Shown: piece by piece, positions 9,699 through 18,212 of the stretch
Numbering within the stretch: the stretch's first letter is position 1
How the letters are laid out: each line of letters opens with the position of its first letter
DNA from: an uncultured Azospirillum sp.
GTDB taxonomy: Bacteria; Pseudomonadota; Alphaproteobacteria; Azospirillales; Azospirillaceae
Assembly (NCBI RefSeq): GCF_946480385.1
Contig: NZ_CAMLJP010000061.1
Location: 1-37,106 of the forward strand
Reading direction: 5' to 3'
DNA length: 37,106 nt
Notes under the pieces: model-generated
What the model saw: the letters and a program-made list of their open reading frames with translations, nothing else
Databases searched by the model: none
What the model was told of the DNA's origin: nothing
Program-made: the position numbers and the translations under genes

Positions 9699-10739
9699 TT
9701 ACAGCGCCAGCTCGGCGATCTGCACGGCGTTCAGGGCGGCGCCCTTCAGCAGCTGGTCGCCGCAGACGAACAGGTCGAGGCCATGGTCGCCGAACACCAG
9801 GTTGGTGCGGATGCGGCCGACCTCGACGTCGTACTGGCCGGTGGCGTTCAGCGGCATCGGGTAGGCGCCGTTGGCCGGATCGTCCACCACCTTCACGCCG
9901 GCGGCATCGGCCAGAACGGCACGGGCGGCGTCGGGCGTGACCGGCTGGATCGTCTCCAGCGTGATGGCTTCTGAGTGGGCGCGATAGGTCGGGATGCGGA
10001 CGGCGGTGCAGCTGACCAGCAGGTCCGGGACCTCCATGATCTTCCGCGTCTCCCACGTCACCTTCATCTCCTCCTTCGTGTAGCCGTTCTCCTGGAAGGC
10101 GTCGATCTGGGGGATCAGGTTGAAGGGGATCGGGTGGCGGAACACGCTGTTGGTGACCGGCTTGCCGTCCAGTTGGTTGCGCGTCTGCTCCTCCAGCTCG
10201 GCCATGCCCTCGGCACCGGCGCCGCTGGTGGCCTGATAGGTGGAGACGATGGCGCGCTTGATGCCGAAGGCCTTGTGCAGCGGGCCGAGCGCCACGACGG
10301 CGATGGCGGTGGTGCAGTTCGGGTTGGCGATCAGGCGCGAGCCGGCAGCGTACGCCTCGCGGAAGACGTGGGCGTTGATTTCCGGCACGATCAGCGGGAT
10401 GTCGGCGTCGTAGCGGAAGGCAGAGCTGTTGTCGATCACCAGCGCGCCGGCCGAGGCCAGATCCTTGGCGTGCGCCTTGGCGAAGTCGCCCGACACCGCC
10501 AGCAGGACAACGTCATAGCCCTTCACCACCGCGGCGTCGAAGGCCTGCAGGGTCAGGGCGCCGTAGGGGGTCTCCTGCACCTTGCCGGCGGAACGCTCGG
10601 AAGCGAACAGGCCGAGTTCGGCGACCGGGAAGCTGCGGTCGTGCAGGACCTTGACCATTTCGCGGCCGACGGCGCCGGTGGCGCCGACCACGGCGACGCG
10701 GAGGGACTTGGAAGAAGCGGAGGCGTTGTTGCTGCTCAT
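9699..10739 (-). CDS. asd: Aspartate-semialdehyde dehydrogenase
   Basis: A 346-residue NADP-dependent enzyme that reduces aspartyl phosphate to aspartate semialdehyde, the branch point to lysine/diaminopimelate, threonine and methionine. The Rossmann motif [14 protein letters not shown] starts at about residue 14. The catalytic cysteine is Cys142 in NPNCTTAIA, and the substrate-binding segment [14 protein letters not shown] is present. The length is normal. The start ATG is at 10737-10739. It is preceded by a 278-bp region on the same strand holding a Thr/Lys-rich leader peptide and an attenuator-like hairpin (separate entries), suggesting that expression responds to the supply of its end-product amino acids. 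Confidence 0.97.
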   Translation of the reverse strand: MSSNNASASSKSLRVAVVGATGAVGREMVKVLHDRSFPVAELGLFASERSAGKVQETPYGALTLQAFDAAVVKGYDVVLLAVSGDFAKAHAKDLASAGALVIDNSSAFRYDADIPLIVPEINAHVFREAYAAGSRLIANPNCTTAIAVVALGPLHKAFGIKRAIVSTYQATSGAGAEGMAELEEQTRNQLDGKPVTNSVFRHPIPFNLIPQIDAFQENGYTKEEMKVTWETRKIMEVPDLLVSCTAVRIPTYRAHSEAITLETIQPVTPDAARAVLADAAGVKVVDDPANGAYPMPLNATGQYDVEVGRIRTNLVFGDHGLDLFVCGDQLLKGAALNAVQIAELAL

Positions 10740-10819
10740 TGCGGGGTTCCGTCCTGTCTATCGCACTGTTGATCGGACCGGCCTATCGGTCGTTCGGACA
10801 GCGGACCCCGGATACGACG

Positions 10820-10847
10820 AGGCCCCGTCCGTTGTCCGGCGGGGCCT
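10820..10847 (-). promoter_or_regulatory. Attenuator-like hairpin upstream of asd
   Basis: On the minus strand the arms AGGCCCCG (10847-10840) and CGGGGCCT (10827-10820) form a perfect 8-bp GC-rich stem between the leader-peptide stop (10878) and the asd ATG (10739). It can be lengthened by ACGAG/CTCGT across a 4-base bulge. A competing 7-bp pairing exists between CGGCGGG in the leader ORF (plus-strand 10899-10905) and CCCGCCG (10837-10843), which overlaps the upstream arm, so it could act as an antiterminator. The hairpin lacks a clear U run, which weakens the terminator reading. Confidence 0.55.
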
Positions 10848-10877
10848 GCCTCGTGGAAGAAACGCTGGTCGATCCGA

Positions 10878-10955
10878 TCAGCACGCACCACGACGCTGCC
10901 CGCCGAAGCGAGTCGCTTTTTTGGTCGTAGTGGTGGTGATGGCCGTGCGGTTCAT
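10878..10955 (-). CDS. Thr/Lys-rich leader peptide of asd (candidate attenuator ORF)
   Basis: A 25-residue ORF on the asd strand with ATG at 10953-10955 and TGA at 10878-10880. Its core reads TAITTTTTKKAT: five consecutive threonine codons (10923-10937) followed directly by two AAA lysine codons (10917-10922), with seven Thr in 25 residues. AGAAGG lies 4 bases before the ATG. Leader peptides of amino-acid operons such as E. coli thrL show the same run of regulatory codons, and Thr and Lys are end products of the pathway that asd feeds. The ORF is followed by competing hairpins and then asd. It resembles a classical ribosome-stalling attenuator. The ORF and codon run are directly visible; the regulatory role is inferred. 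Confidence 0.7.
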   Translation of the reverse strand: MNRTAITTTTTKKATRFGGQRRGAC

Positions 10956-10970
10956 GGGGCCTTCTTATCC

Positions 10971-11004
10971 GAATGCGCAGGCATTGTAAAGCGCCTGCGC
11001 ATTC
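10971..11004 (-). promoter_or_regulatory. 12-bp inverted repeat with TACAAT element, asd leader promoter region
   Basis: A perfect 12-bp inverted repeat, GAATGCGCAGGC (10971-10982) / GCCTGCGCATTC (10993-11004), lies between the glgP stop and the asd leader ORF. Its 10-base loop holds TACAAT on the minus strand (10988-10983), a 5/6 match to the sigma-70 -10 box. Transcription from it would begin about 20 bases before the leader ATG. I see no convincing -35 box. Alternatively the stem is a glgP terminator, but it has no U tract. Confidence 0.4.
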
Positions 11005-11017
11005 GCCCATTCTGAAA

Positions 11018-13516
11018 TTACCGGAACCCCTCGCCGTCGTGGCTCGGCTTCACCGGGTGTACGTCCCAGATTTCCTGGGCGTACTCGTTGACCGTACGAT
11101 CGGACGAGAACCAGCCCATGTTGGCGGTGTTCAGGATGGCCTTGCGGGTCCATTCCTCCGGATCGCGGTACAGCTGCATCGCGGCGTCCTGCGCCCGGCA
11201 ATAGTCGGCGAAGTCCGCCGTCACCAGGAAATGGTCGCCGCCGTCGGTCAGCGCCTGGACGATCGGGTGGTAGCGGTTGCGGTCGTCCGGCGAGAAGGCG
11301 CCGGTGGAGATCATGTCGAGCGCCCGCTTCAGGCTGGGGTTCGACGCGATCACCTCGCGCGGGTTGAAGCCGCCGCTGACGCGCAGGTCGTTCACCTCCT
11401 CCGCGGTCATGCCGAAGATGAAGATGTTGTCCGGCCCGACATGCTCGCGGATCTCGACGTTGGCGCCATCCAGCGTGCCGATGGTGAGCGCGCCGTTCAG
11501 CGCCAGCTTCATGTTGCCGGTGCCCGACGCCTCCATGCCGGCGGTGGAGATCTGCTCCGACAGGTCGGCGGCCGGGATGATGATCTCCGCCGCGGTGACG
11601 TTGTAGTTCGGCAGCAGCACGACCTTCAGGTTGTCGTGCACCGACGGGTCGTGGTTCACCACCTTGGCCACGTCGTTGATCAATTTGATGATCAGCTTGG
11701 CCATGTGGTAGGACGGCGCCGCCTTGCCGGCGAACACCTTGGTCACCGGGACCCAGCTGACCGTCGGGTTGTCGCGCATCTCGTTGTAAAGCGCGATGGT
11801 GTGCAGCACGTTCAGCAGCTGGCGCTTGTACTCGTGCATGCGCTTGACCTGCACGTCGAAGATGCTGTCGACCAGCACCTCCTCGCCGGTCTGGCGGGCG
11901 ATGTAGGCGGCCAGACGCTTCTTGTTCTTGCGCTTGGCCCGGCGGAACTCCTCGCGGAACACCACGTCGTCGGCCTTCTCGCGCAACGCCGCGATCTGCG
12001 ACAGGTCGGAGATCCAGCCCTCGCCGATGCGGGTGGTGATCAGCTCCGACAGGGCTGGATTGGCCTGCTTCAGCCAGCGGCGCGGGGTGATGCCGTTGGT
12101 CTTGTTGTTGATGCGGTCCGGGAATTCCTGATGGAAGTCGGCGAACACCGTCTGCTTCATCAGCTCGGTGTGCAGGGCCGAAACGCCGTTGACCTTGTGC
12201 GAGCCGAGGAAGGCGAGATTGCCCATGCGAACCCGGCGCTCGCCGCGCTCGTCGATCAGCGACAAGCGCGACAGCTTGGCGTTGTCGCCCTCGGCCTTGG
12301 CCTTGGTCCGGTTCAGGAACTTGGCGTTGATCTCATAGATGATCTGCATGTGGCGCGGCAGCACCCGTTCGATCATCCGCACCGGCCAGGCTTCCAGCGC
12401 CTCGGGCAGCAGGGTGTGGTTGGTGTAGGCGAAGGTGGCGCGGGTGATCTCCCACGCATCGTCCCAGCGGAGCGCATGCTGATCGACCAGCAGACGCATC
12501 AGCTCGGCGATGCCGATGGCCGGGTGGGTGTCGTTCAGCTGGATCGCCGCCTTGTTGGGCAGGTTGTCGAAGGTGGAGTGATGCTGCAGATAGCGGCGCA
12601 GGATGTCCTGCAGGGAGGCAGACGTGAAGAAATACTCCTGCTTCAGCCGCAGTTCCTTGCCGGTCTCCGTCGCGTCGTTGGGATAGAGGACGCGGCTGAG
12701 ATTCTCCGACAGGATCTTCTGCTCGACCGCCTTCATATAGGCGCCGTCGTTGAAGTGGCCGAAGTTGAAGTCGCGGGTGGCGCGGGCCGACCACAGGCGG
12801 AGCGTGTTGATCGTCTCGCCGCCGAAGCCGACCACCGGTGTGTCATAGGCCATCGCCAGCACGCGGTCGGCATCAACCCAGCGATAGGCGCGCTCGCCGA
12901 CGCTGTCGCGGAACTCCTCGACACGGCCATAGAACTGGACCGGGTACAGCACCTCCGGACGGGCGAACTCCCACGGGTTGCCGAACTGCAGCCACTGCTC
13001 AGGGTATTCGACCTGCCAGCCGTTCTCGAAGCGCTGCTCGAACAGGCCGAACTCGTATCGGATGCCGTAGCCATAGCCGGGCAGCCCCTGCGAGGCCATG
13101 CTGTCGAGGAAGCAGGCGGCGAGACGACCTAGGCCGCCGTTGCCCAGCGCCGCGTCCGGCTCGGCATCGACCACGTCGTCCATCGACAGGCCGAGACGAT
13201 CGAGCGCCTGACGGCATTCGTCCATGATGCCCAGGTTCGACAGGCTGTTGGTCAGCAGGCGCCCGATCAGGAATTCCAGGGACAGGTAGTAAACGCGCTT
13301 GGCGTCTTCCTGGTAATAGCTGCGGGTCGTGTCCATCCAGCGGTCGACGACACGGTCGCGAACGGCCAGCGCCACGGTGTGGAACCAGTCGCGGCGCGTG
13401 GCGGCGCGTGCATCCTTGCCGACCGAATAGACCAGCCATTCCAGGAACGACCGTTTGAGGCCATCGACATCAAGGCTGCGGCGTTCGATGTCGCGAGATT
13501 TAAACCGAGCGTCCAT
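11018..13516 (-). CDS. glgP: Glycogen/starch/alpha-glucan phosphorylase
   Basis: An 832-residue GT35 enzyme that releases glucose-1-phosphate from glycogen with pyridoxal phosphate. Family motifs run throughout: VYYLSLEFLIGR near the N-terminus, GNGGLGRLAACFLDS, the PLP-binding Lys670 in SGTGNMKLALNGALTIGTLDGANVE, and the C-terminal YCRAQ segment. The length agrees with E. coli GlgP (815). The ATG at 13516 (MDARFKSRDIE) is preferred because an extension to TTG 13576 adds 20 residues with no family similarity. Its only upstream purine stretch, AGGA, is very close to the ATG. No other glycogen genes are in the window. It is transcribed toward asd; the inverted repeat at 10971-11004 lies between them. 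Confidence 0.97.
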   Translation of the reverse strand: MDARFKSRDIERRSLDVDGLKRSFLEWLVYSVGKDARAATRRDWFHTVALAVRDRVVDRWMDTTRSYYQEDAKRVYYLSLEFLIGRLLTNSLSNLGIMDECRQALDRLGLSMDDVVDAEPDAALGNGGLGRLAACFLDSMASQGLPGYGYGIRYEFGLFEQRFENGWQVEYPEQWLQFGNPWEFARPEVLYPVQFYGRVEEFRDSVGERAYRWVDADRVLAMAYDTPVVGFGGETINTLRLWSARATRDFNFGHFNDGAYMKAVEQKILSENLSRVLYPNDATETGKELRLKQEYFFTSASLQDILRRYLQHHSTFDNLPNKAAIQLNDTHPAIGIAELMRLLVDQHALRWDDAWEITRATFAYTNHTLLPEALEAWPVRMIERVLPRHMQIIYEINAKFLNRTKAKAEGDNAKLSRLSLIDERGERRVRMGNLAFLGSHKVNGVSALHTELMKQTVFADFHQEFPDRINNKTNGITPRRWLKQANPALSELITTRIGEGWISDLSQIAALREKADDVVFREEFRRAKRKNKKRLAAYIARQTGEEVLVDSIFDVQVKRMHEYKRQLLNVLHTIALYNEMRDNPTVSWVPVTKVFAGKAAPSYHMAKLIIKLINDVAKVVNHDPSVHDNLKVVLLPNYNVTAAEIIIPAADLSEQISTAGMEASGTGNMKLALNGALTIGTLDGANVEIREHVGPDNIFIFGMTAEEVNDLRVSGGFNPREVIASNPSLKRALDMISTGAFSPDDRNRYHPIVQALTDGGDHFLVTADFADYCRAQDAAMQLYRDPEEWTRKAILNTANMGWFSSDRTVNEYAQEIWDVHPVKPSHDGEGFR

Positions 13517-13695
13517 GTCCTGACTTTCTGCGTGAAAGGCCAATGGGAGCGGGCGGCTGGAAGGACGGCGCTCCAATCATGGGGGGAGTGTCTGCCCTGT
13601 TGGTTAAGCAAAGCTTTCCCCAGATGGAACGCACCATCGTTTCGCTGTGGTAAAAGGGAGTAGGCTGTCATCCCCTCCCCTTTTTCCCGTCAACG

Positions 13696-14205
13696 ATGCT
13701 TCACGAATCCGATCCTGTCCACTGCAATGCAACATGCATCACCATCCGCCGCGCCGAAACGGCCGACATAGCCGCGCTGCTGGCGATCGAGGAGCGGAGC
13801 TTCCCAACCGACCGGATGACGCAGCGCAACTTCCGTTATGCGATCCGGAAGGCAAAAGGTGTGGTGCTGGTGGCATACCGCCAAGTGCCGGATGTGCAGG
13901 GGCCGCCACTTGCCTATGGAGTCGTCGGTTTTCATGCCGGCACGCGCTTCGCCCGCCTGACCTCCTTCGCGGTGGCGCCGGGCAGCCGCGGACTGGGGAT
14001 CGGCCGCCGGCTGCTGGCGGCGCTGGAGGAGGAGGCCGCCGCCCATGGCTGCCATGGAATGAGGCTGGAGGTCCGGGCGGACAATGCCGCTGCCATCGCG
14101 CTTTATAGCGCGACCGGCTATCGCCGCTTCGCGGAATATCCTGATTACTACGAGGATGGAATGGCGGCGCTTCGCCTGGAAAAGCCGCTGTTTTCAGACG
14201 ACTGA
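13696..14205 (+). CDS. GNAT-family N-acetyltransferase, RimI-like
   Basis: A 169-residue acetyltransferase. The fold starts with ITIRRAETADIAALLAIEERSF, the beta-4 strand and acetyl-CoA loop are LTSFAVAPGSRGLGIGRRLLAALEE (R/Q-x-x-G-x-G/A pattern), and the C-terminal part (LEVRADNAAAIALYSATGYRR) is typical of RimI-type enzymes that acetylate protein or peptide N-termini. The substrate cannot be read from sequence. The ATG at 13696 has no obvious ribosome-binding site and lies 179 bp from the divergent glgP start. No partner gene shares its operon. Confidence 0.9.
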   Translation: MLHESDPVHCNATCITIRRAETADIAALLAIEERSFPTDRMTQRNFRYAIRKAKGVVLVAYRQVPDVQGPPLAYGVVGFHAGTRFARLTSFAVAPGSRGLGIGRRLLAALEEEAAAHGCHGMRLEVRADNAAAIALYSATGYRRFAEYPDYYEDGMAALRLEKPLFSDD

Positions 14206-14672
14206 GTGTTGCGGCGGCGCACCGGTGGACGCGTTCGATGGTGGTAAGCCCGGCAAGCGGAGACGGGACCGGAATCTCCGCGATCTGCCACCGATGTCAC
14301 TCTTTCCGGATCCTGCGGTGGAACATCCGCGGCGGGCGGCGCGTTTAGCTCCCGACACGATCAACGACGGGCAACAACGGGACCGCCTCAATGACGCCAC
14401 CGCCGACCGGATCGTTCCGCAACACCCCCCAGGGGCCGCCGACCCGCACCAGATGACGGGCCGGCTCACGAACGCCTTGGGGACCATCGCCAGGGCCTGC
14501 TGAGCGCTCAAGACCGCAAAGACACTGTCAGCCCTTCGAACCGGTGGCGCCGCCATTGCGCGCCGGAAAGCCCAATGCCGTCCCCGCCCCGCGCCCCGCC
14601 CGTACCGCGATGGGCGCCGCCGCTCAACCGGCCGGCGGGAGACGTACACAGACCGTGGAGGAAGGAAAGACC
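14206..14672. other. 467-bp intergenic region upstream of the ECF sigma gene
   Basis: No credible gene is visible: no reading frame combines a ribosome-binding site with a recognisable protein, and a search by eye for a nepR-like ORF failed. It holds the EcfG-type promoter element at 14320-14345 (separate entry) and, just before 14673, the strong GGAGGAAGG ribosome-binding site. An implied 5' leader of about 320 bases could carry RNA structure. Confidence 0.6.
14320..14345 (+). promoter_or_regulatory. EcfG-type general stress promoter (GGAAC-N17-CGTT)
   Basis: GGAAC at 14320-14324 and CGTT at 14342-14345 are separated by exactly 17 bases, a perfect match to the alphaproteobacterial EcfG consensus (GGAAC-N16/17-CGTT). 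It points toward the ECF sigma gene at 14673, which suits autoregulation, although the predicted leader would be about 320 bases. Confidence 0.6.
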
Positions 14673-15146
14673 ATGGCGTACTCGTTCGAAAACGAACTGA
14701 TCCGCTGCATGCCGAACCTGCAGCGCTATGCCTGCAAGCTGACCCGTGATGCCAACGCCGCAGAGGACCTGCTGCAGGACTGCCTGGCCCGCGCCCTATC
14801 GCGCCAGCATCGTTTCGAACCCGGCACGAACATGCAGGCTTGGCTGACCACCATGCTGAAGAACCTGCATTTCAACAACCTGCAGCGTGACCGCCATGTG
14901 ACGAAGGTGGAGCTGTGGGACGGCGCGATGTCGGTAGACGCGGCACAGATGTCGCGTCTGGTCTTCCGCGACGTCGACCGCGCCTTTTCCTCCCTCACCC
15001 CCAGCCAGCGTAAGGTCGTGAAGCTGGTCGCCATCGAAGGGCGTCCCTATCAGGAAGCGGCCGAGACGCTGAACGTGTCGATCGGCACCATCCGTTCCCG
15101 TCTGTGCCGTGCGCGGGAGCGGCTGAACAACCTGATGACGGCCTGA
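14673..15146 (+). CDS. ECF-type sigma-70 factor, EcfG/RpoE-like
   Basis: A 157-residue sigma factor with only regions 2 and 4. Region 2 spans roughly residues 5-72 (LIRCMPNLQRYACKLTRDANAAEDLLQDCLARAL, then AWLTTMLKNLHFNN). Region 4 spans about 102-153 (FSSLTPSQRKVVKLVAIEG, then the helix-turn-helix EAAETLNVSIGTIRSRLCRARERL). Size and motifs match short ECF factors of the EcfG/RpoE kind. The start is set by ATG at 14673 after a strong GGAGGAAGG; earlier in-frame starts add only low-complexity sequence. A perfect EcfG-type promoter lies upstream. No anti-sigma gene is directly adjacent; an anti-sigma-like small protein lies 3.4 kb downstream at 18504. Whether it is the master EcfG or a paralogue cannot be decided here. 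Confidence 0.9.
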   Translation: MAYSFENELIRCMPNLQRYACKLTRDANAAEDLLQDCLARALSRQHRFEPGTNMQAWLTTMLKNLHFNNLQRDRHVTKVELWDGAMSVDAAQMSRLVFRDVDRAFSSLTPSQRKVVKLVAIEGRPYQEAAETLNVSIGTIRSRLCRARERLNNLMTA

Positions 15147-15276
15147 TATCCTCCATCCCTCCACGTCGGCATGTGTCGACCGAATGCGCCCTCCGGATCA
15201 TGTTGCGGGGGGCGCATGCGCTCGGTTGCCGCCATCCGCCTCCGGCCTGCAAACGAAAAGTGCATTTCCGTAGAAA

Positions 15277-15290
15277 TTGACGCAGATCAT
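15277..15290 (+). promoter_or_regulatory. FNR/FixK-type binding site candidate
   Basis: TTGACGCAGATCAT matches the FNR/FixK palindrome TTGAY-N4-RTCAA at 9 of 10 defined positions, the last base being T instead of A. It lies about 108 bp upstream of the candidate -35 box for the chemoreceptor gene, far for a class II activator site. Confidence 0.3.
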
Positions 15291-15397
15291 GGGCGATAAA
15301 CTCCGAATGAGTGCATGCTCCCGCGTTTTTTCCGGAAGTTTTCGGCATATCTTCACGTCCGCGATATCGATCACAACCATAGCTGCGCTTTAACGCA

Positions 15398-15425
15398 TTG
15401 TTCAGATTATCATGACTTGTATATA
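15398..15425 (+). promoter_or_regulatory. Candidate sigma-70 promoter for the chemoreceptor
   Basis: TTGTTC (15398-15403) and TATATA (15420-15425), spaced 16 bp, sit in an unusually AT-rich stretch ahead of the chemoreceptor. A small inverted repeat CTTG/CAAG (15416-15419 and 15427-15430) brackets the -10 box and could be an operator. Confidence 0.35.
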
Positions 15426-15474
15426 TCAAGACCGTAATCCATGAGCCATCGCGCACGGTCACGGTCTACTCTCA

Positions 15475-17193
15475 ATGATTGTCAGCGTGCGGGTGATTGC
15501 CATGAATGTATTGGCGCGGGTCGGCATCGGGCCGAAGATCTACTTTGTCGTCGTGCTGCTCAGCGCGGTTGCCGCCGGGCTGTCGGTTTACATGACCGAT
15601 ACGTTGAACCGCGTCGACGACGATTATTCCGCCCTGATCTCCAACGACATCACCTTCTCCCAGAAGCTGGAGCGGATGCGCGGCGATATCGCCAATCTTG
15701 GGCGACAGATGAACAACGTCCTGCTTCTGCAGGATCCCGCCGGCCTCCCCCCTCTGAAGAAGTCGCTGACGGATATCCAGACGGCCATCGCCGATACCAA
15801 TGCCGTCGTCACCCGCCTTGCACGCCCTGAAGACAAGGCGACCGTGACGCGGATGACGGACATGCTCGCCTCCATCATGCGCGCCCTGCCCGAAGTCCTC
15901 GCGGCCAAGGAGAAGGGCGACCATTCCGGAGCCGCCGTGCTCTACGGCAAGGAATGCCGTCCGCTTGTGGTGGAGACCTTCGATACTGCCGCCAAGCTCG
16001 CGGATGACATCAATGTCCGCGTTCTGCGCGCTTCCGGCGCGTTGAGCGAACAGACCGACGCGGTCACCGTCCGGGCGACAAGCGGGATGCTGATCGCCAT
16101 CCTGCTGGGCGCGGTGGCTTCGGTCGTCATCGCCGTCATCGGCATCCGGCGGCCGATCTCCGCGCTCAACAGCGCCATGGAACGGCTTGCCGACGGCGAT
16201 GCGACGGTCGCGGTGCCCGGCATCGACCGCCGGGACGAGGTCGGATCGATGGCCCACACGGTCGAGATCTTCAAGGACAACCTCATCCGCAATCGCCGGA
16301 TGGAGCAGGAAGCAAAGGACGCCGAGATCCGCGCCGCGGCGGAAAAGACCCGGGCGATGAACGCGCTGGCCGACAGCTTCGAGGCGAGCGTGCAGGGCGT
16401 CGTGGGCGCCGTGTCGTCCGCGGCAAGCCAGCTGCAAAGCAATGCGCAGAGCATGTCCTCGACCGCCGAGGAGACCACCCGTCAGGCGTCGTCCGTCGCC
16501 GCGGCGAGCGACCAGACGCTCAGCAATGTCCAGACCGTGGCTTCCGCCGCGGAGGAGCTGGCCAGTTCCATCAGCGAGATCGCCCGCCAACTGGAATCGG
16601 CAACGCGGATGAGCCGGTCGGCGGTGGACGAGGCGCAGCGCACCAACGCGACCGTGGAAAGTCTGGCCCAGGCGGCGGAACGGATCGGCAGCGTCGTGCA
16701 GCTGATCCAGGAAATCGCCAGCCAGACCAACCTGCTGGCGCTGAACGCGACCATCGAAGCGGCGCGGGCGGGCGAGGCCGGCAAGGGATTCGCCGTCGTG
16801 GCCAGCGAGGTGAAGAGCCTTGCCAACCAGACGGCGCGGGCGACCGAGGAAATTTCCGGCCAGATCCAGGCGATCCAGAAGGAAACCCAGGGGGCCGTCG
16901 GTGCCATCCGCGGCATCGCCGACACGGTGCAGCAGGTCAACCAGATCGCCACGTCCATCGCGTCGGCGGTGGAGGAGCAGACCGCCGCCACCGGCGAGAT
17001 TTCCCGCAACGTCCAGCAGGCCGCCCAAGGCACCGCCGAGGTGTCGCGCAGCATCATGGGTGTGAACGATGCCTCGCAGGAGGCCGGGCGGTCGGCGACC
17101 CAGGTCCTTCAGGCCGCCAGCAGCCTCGGGACGCAATCGCAGAACCTGCGGGAGTCGGTGAACGCGTTCGTGTCCCGTATCCGCACCTCCTGA
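15475..17193 (+). CDS. Methyl-accepting chemotaxis protein
   Basis: A 572-residue transmembrane chemoreceptor. TM1 lies at about residues 20-40 ([20 protein letters not shown]), a periplasmic four-helix-bundle-like sensor at about 42-200, TM2 at about 203-222 ([20 protein letters not shown]), HAMP at about 222-275 ([18 protein letters not shown]), then the coiled-coil signalling domain. The conserved hairpin tip, [26 protein letters not shown], is intact, so it should couple to CheA/CheW. The sensor domain resembles 4HB_MCP types; its ligand is unknown. The C-terminus ends in RIRTS with no CheR-docking pentapeptide of the NWETF kind. The start is uncertain between ATG 15475 and ATG 15502; neither has a clear ribosome-binding site. 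It is monocistronic. Confidence 0.95.
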   Translation: MIVSVRVIAMNVLARVGIGPKIYFVVVLLSAVAAGLSVYMTDTLNRVDDDYSALISNDITFSQKLERMRGDIANLGRQMNNVLLLQDPAGLPPLKKSLTDIQTAIADTNAVVTRLARPEDKATVTRMTDMLASIMRALPEVLAAKEKGDHSGAAVLYGKECRPLVVETFDTAAKLADDINVRVLRASGALSEQTDAVTVRATSGMLIAILLGAVASVVIAVIGIRRPISALNSAMERLADGDATVAVPGIDRRDEVGSMAHTVEIFKDNLIRNRRMEQEAKDAEIRAAAEKTRAMNALADSFEASVQGVVGAVSSAASQLQSNAQSMSSTAEETTRQASSVAAASDQTLSNVQTVASAAEELASSISEIARQLESATRMSRSAVDEAQRTNATVESLAQAAERIGSVVQLIQEIASQTNLLALNATIEAARAGEAGKGFAVVASEVKSLANQTARATEEISGQIQAIQKETQGAVGAIRGIADTVQQVNQIATSIASAVEEQTAATGEISRNVQQAAQGTAEVSRSIMGVNDASQEAGRSATQVLQAASSLGTQSQNLRESVNAFVSRIRTS

Positions 17194-17230
17194 CGGGCAT
17201 CCCCGTCCGACGGCCCCAATCCGATGGTCT

Positions 17231-17267
17231 GAAAGGGCCCCGTTGCCGCCGGCACCGGGGCCCTTTC
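17231..17267. terminator. Bidirectional terminator between chemoreceptor and SDR genes
   Basis: A perfect 12-bp stem GAAAGGGCCCCG (17231-17242) / CGGGGCCCTTTC (17256-17267) with a 13-base loop lies between the convergent stops at 17193 and 17292. The arms end in short T runs in both directions, so it can serve both genes. Confidence 0.75.
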
Positions 17268-17291
17268 ACATCTCCTGCCAGCCTATGCCGC

Positions 17292-18152
17292 TCAGCCGTT
17301 CACCACCGTGCCGCCGTTCGGGTGCAGCACCTGCCCCGACATATATGAAGAGTCGTCGGATGCCAGGAACACATAGGCCGGCGCCACCTCGTCCGGCTGG
17401 CCGGCGCGTTTCATCGGCACATTGCCGCCGAAGCTCTCGACCTTCTTCTCGTCGAAGGTGGAGGGAATCAGCGGGGTCCAGATTGGACCAGGAGCCACCG
17501 CGTTGACGCGGATGCCGCGGTCGCTCAGGGCCATCGACAGCGACCGGGTGAAGGCAACGATGGCGCCCTTGGTCGCCGAATAGTCCAGAAGTTCTGGACT
17601 GCCCTTGTACGCGGTGACGGAGGTGGTGTTGATGATGCAGGCACCCTCGTGCATGTGCGACAGGGCGGCCTTCACCATATAGAATTGTCCAAAGATGTTG
17701 GTGCGGAAGGTCCGCTCCAACTGCTCGGCGGTGATGTCCTCGATCGACTTCTGCGGATGCTGTTCGGCCGCGTTGTTGATCAGGATATCGAGGCGGCCAT
17801 GCTCGCCGACGATACGCTCCACCGCCTTTTTGCAGGTTTCCTCACTGCCGACGTCGCCGCTCAGGATGGTGCAGGGCTGCCCCTCGACTTCGACCAGTCG
17901 GCGGGTCTCGCGGGCATCGTCGTCCTCGTTCAGGTACAGGATGCCGACCTTGGCGCCTTCGCGTGCGTACAGTACGGCGATGGCCCGGCCGATGCCGCTG
18001 TCGCCGCCGGTGATCAATGCCACCTTGTCGCGCAGCTTGCCGCTGCCGCGGTAAGTGGGGCGCGTTTCCGACGGCTGCGGAGTCATGGGCGCCTGATGGC
18101 CGGGTTGCGTGTTCTGGTGCTGGGGCGGTTGCCTGCTCTCCTGTTGCGCCAT
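17292..18152 (-). CDS. YghA-type short-chain dehydrogenase/reductase
   Basis: A 286-residue classical SDR. A proline/glutamine-rich N-terminal extension of about 45 residues precedes the Rossmann motif TGGDSGIGRAIA. NNAAE, a catalytic Ser in NTTSVTAYKGS and Tyr/Lys in LLDYSATKGA are all present, as is NAVAPGPIWTPLIPS. The extension and the GSGKLRDK entry motif match E. coli YghA and related stress-associated aldehyde or sugar dehydrogenases. The substrate is unknown. The ATG at 18152 is chosen because AAGGAG lies 7 bases before it; an ATG at 18158 abuts that site. A near-consensus EcfG promoter lies 60-85 bp upstream, suggesting general stress control. It converges with the chemoreceptor gene. 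Confidence 0.93.
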   Translation of the reverse strand: MAQQESRQPPQHQNTQPGHQAPMTPQPSETRPTYRGSGKLRDKVALITGGDSGIGRAIAVLYAREGAKVGILYLNEDDDARETRRLVEVEGQPCTILSGDVGSEETCKKAVERIVGEHGRLDILINNAAEQHPQKSIEDITAEQLERTFRTNIFGQFYMVKAALSHMHEGACIINTTSVTAYKGSPELLDYSATKGAIVAFTRSLSMALSDRGIRVNAVAPGPIWTPLIPSTFDEKKVESFGGNVPMKRAGQPDEVAPAYVFLASDDSSYMSGQVLHPNGGTVVNG

Positions 18153-18212
18153 AGGCATTCTCCTTGTTCGGCAACCCTGTCGGGGCGCGGATGGGGTGAG
18201 TTGCACAATCAC

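Larger units (their letters stand above)
15147..15474. other. 328-bp intergenic region upstream of the chemoreceptor gene
   Basis: It holds an 8-bp perfect hairpin, ATGCGCCC (15184-15191) / GGGCGCAT (15210-15217), flanked by ACCGA/TCGGT, which may end sigma-factor transcription although no U run follows. It also holds an FNR-like site (15277-15290) and an AT-rich stretch near 15390-15430 with a candidate promoter. No gene is visible. Confidence 0.55.

Noticed and set aside
10973..13132. Long plus-strand open frame opposite glgP
   Set aside because: The sense strand is an unmistakable glycogen phosphorylase; the antisense frame lacks any recognisable motif and is a GC-bias shadow.
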